Shown piece after piece: positions 63,367 through 64,000 of a DNA stretch of 64,000 bases (its first letter is position 1; every line of letters starts with the position of its first letter). The notes under the pieces are model-generated. The model was not told where the DNA came from and made no database searches. It worked only from the letters and a program-made list of their open reading frames with translations. The stretch is from Nocardioides humi (GTDB lineage Bacteria; Actinomycetota; Actinomycetes; Propionibacteriales; Nocardioidaceae): NCBI RefSeq assembly GCF_006494775.1, contig NZ_CP041146.1:3100001-3164000 (forward strand), given 5' to 3'. A program made the translations under genes and the position numbers.

Positions 63367-64000
63367 TCACAGGACGGCGGAGATGCCGCCGTCGACCACG
63401 ACCGATGATCCGTGCAGGAAGCCGCTCGCGCGGTGGTCGGCCAGGAACAGCACGGCCGCGGCCATGTCGTCGGGCCGGCCCACCCGGCGGATCGGGATCC
63501 GCTCGGCCGAGGAGGCGACCTTGTCCTCGGTGGCGATGTCGGCGCGGGTCATGGCGGTGTCCACGTAGCCGGGAACCAGGCAGTTGACCCGGACGCCCGC
63601 GGGACCCAGCTCGGCGGCGAGGGCGCGGGTCATGGCCGTGACGGCCCCCTTGGAGGCGGCGTACGCCGCGTAGCCGCGCGCGCCGCGCAGTGCGGCCACG
63701 CTGGCCACGTTGACGATGGTGCCGTGGCCTCGGGCGACCATGACCCGGGCCGCCTCCCGGCAGCCGAGGAACGTGCCGCGGGCGTTGACGGCGTGGATCC
63801 GGTCGAAGTCCTCGCAGCTCAGCTCGGTGATCGGCGCCAGGTGGAGCACGCCGGCGTTGTTGACCATGACGTCCAGGTCGCCGAAGGACCGGGTCGCCTC
63901 GACGGCGCTCACCATCGCGGCCTCGTCGGCGACGTCGCAGCGTACGAACAGCGCCTGGTGTCCCTCGGCCTGGAGCTGCTCGGCGGTCGGGACCCCGGAC
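63367..64000 (-). CDS. Short-chain dehydrogenase/reductase (5' part beyond the window)
   Basis: This is the C-terminal 211 residues of an SDR on the minus strand, open to the right edge. RCDVADEAAMVSAVEA opens the visible part, then VMVNNAGVLHLAPITELSCE, NVASVAALRGARG, the catalytic YAAYAASKGAVTAMTRAL (Tyr-x3-Lys) and GFLHGSSVVVDGGIS follow. It converges on the plus-strand SDR with 26 bases between stops. Confidence 0.9.
   Translation of the reverse strand, partial: SGVPTAEQLQAEGHQALFVRCDVADEAAMVSAVEATRSFGDLDVMVNNAGVLHLAPITELSCEDFDRIHAVNARGTFLGCREAARVMVARGHGTIVNVASVAALRGARGYAAYAASKGAVTAMTRALAAELGPAGVRVNCLVPGYVDTAMTRADIATEDKVASSAERIPIRRVGRPDDMAAAVLFLADHRASGFLHGSSVVVDGGISAVL

Overview
The window is high-GC actinobacterial DNA, most like a Nocardioides-type member of the Propionibacteriales. 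The evidence is GTG/TTG starts, ATGA-type gene overlaps, FdxA-KorA-KorB of actinobacterial type, an ECF sigma/anti-sigma pair and DesK/NarL-type signalling. The species assignment is an inference. The window joins two blocks of different composition: a 60-base sample at 13081 is about 62% G+C and one at 37741 is 75%.

Positions 1-34.76 kb look like the right-hand part of an integrated catabolic island. It ends in a tyrosine integrase (33348-34526) next to a duplicated 3' fragment of tRNA-Ala(TGC) (34706-34756), the expected right attachment site. The island carries a Liv-type ABC importer with a detached binding protein, two luciferase-like/P450 oxygenase systems with ferredoxin and (frameshifted) ferredoxin reductase, and an acyl-CoA ligase. 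It also carries a CitE-like lyase with a MaoC hydratase, a ThDP-dependent lyase/decarboxylase, a CaiB CoA-transferase, a FAS1-type dehydratase, an aldehyde dehydrogenase, an acetyl-CoA hydrolase/transferase-type CoA-transferase, an amidohydrolase with a DUF59 protein and an MBL hydrolase, and a 2-oxoacid:ferredoxin oxidoreductase (KorAB). Eight promoter regions of these operons share one palindrome, TANACTG-N6-CAGTNTA, whose arm overlaps the -10 hexamer. A tandem double-TetR repressor (5090-6340) with its own copy of the site is the obvious regulator. The whole set therefore looks like one regulon, probably for taking up an unknown carboxylic or alicyclic/branched compound, activating it to a CoA ester and degrading it. 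Scars are present: a TetR remnant, an MBL remnant and an IS3-family insertion.

Positions 34.8-45.7 kb are mostly ordinary chromosome: an HNH nuclease, an ECF sigma/anti-sigma/ABC exporter operon, a lipoprotein, a truncated gene, an SRPBCC protein, a DUF2306 membrane protein, a two-component system and a secreted TAP-type peptidase.

Positions 45.9-64 kb hold a second catabolic region. It has an Ssu/Tau-type importer, two thiolase-like/DUF35 pairs around a luciferase-like oxidoreductase and a TetR regulator. An IS110 element with a repetitive N-terminus follows. Next comes an acyl-CoA dehydrogenase/APH-type kinase/acyl-CoA dehydrogenase/SDR/acyl-CoA dehydrogenase operon, then a SnoaL-like protein, a CoA ligase and two SDRs. 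The kinase between two dehydrogenases resembles the 4-hydroxyacyl-CoA kinase plus dehydrogenase logic of ACAD10/11 and LvaA/LvaC.

Seven single-base losses in G or C runs disrupt six otherwise intact genes. This pattern suggests homopolymer under-calling in the assembly rather than real decay, so those genes may be functional.
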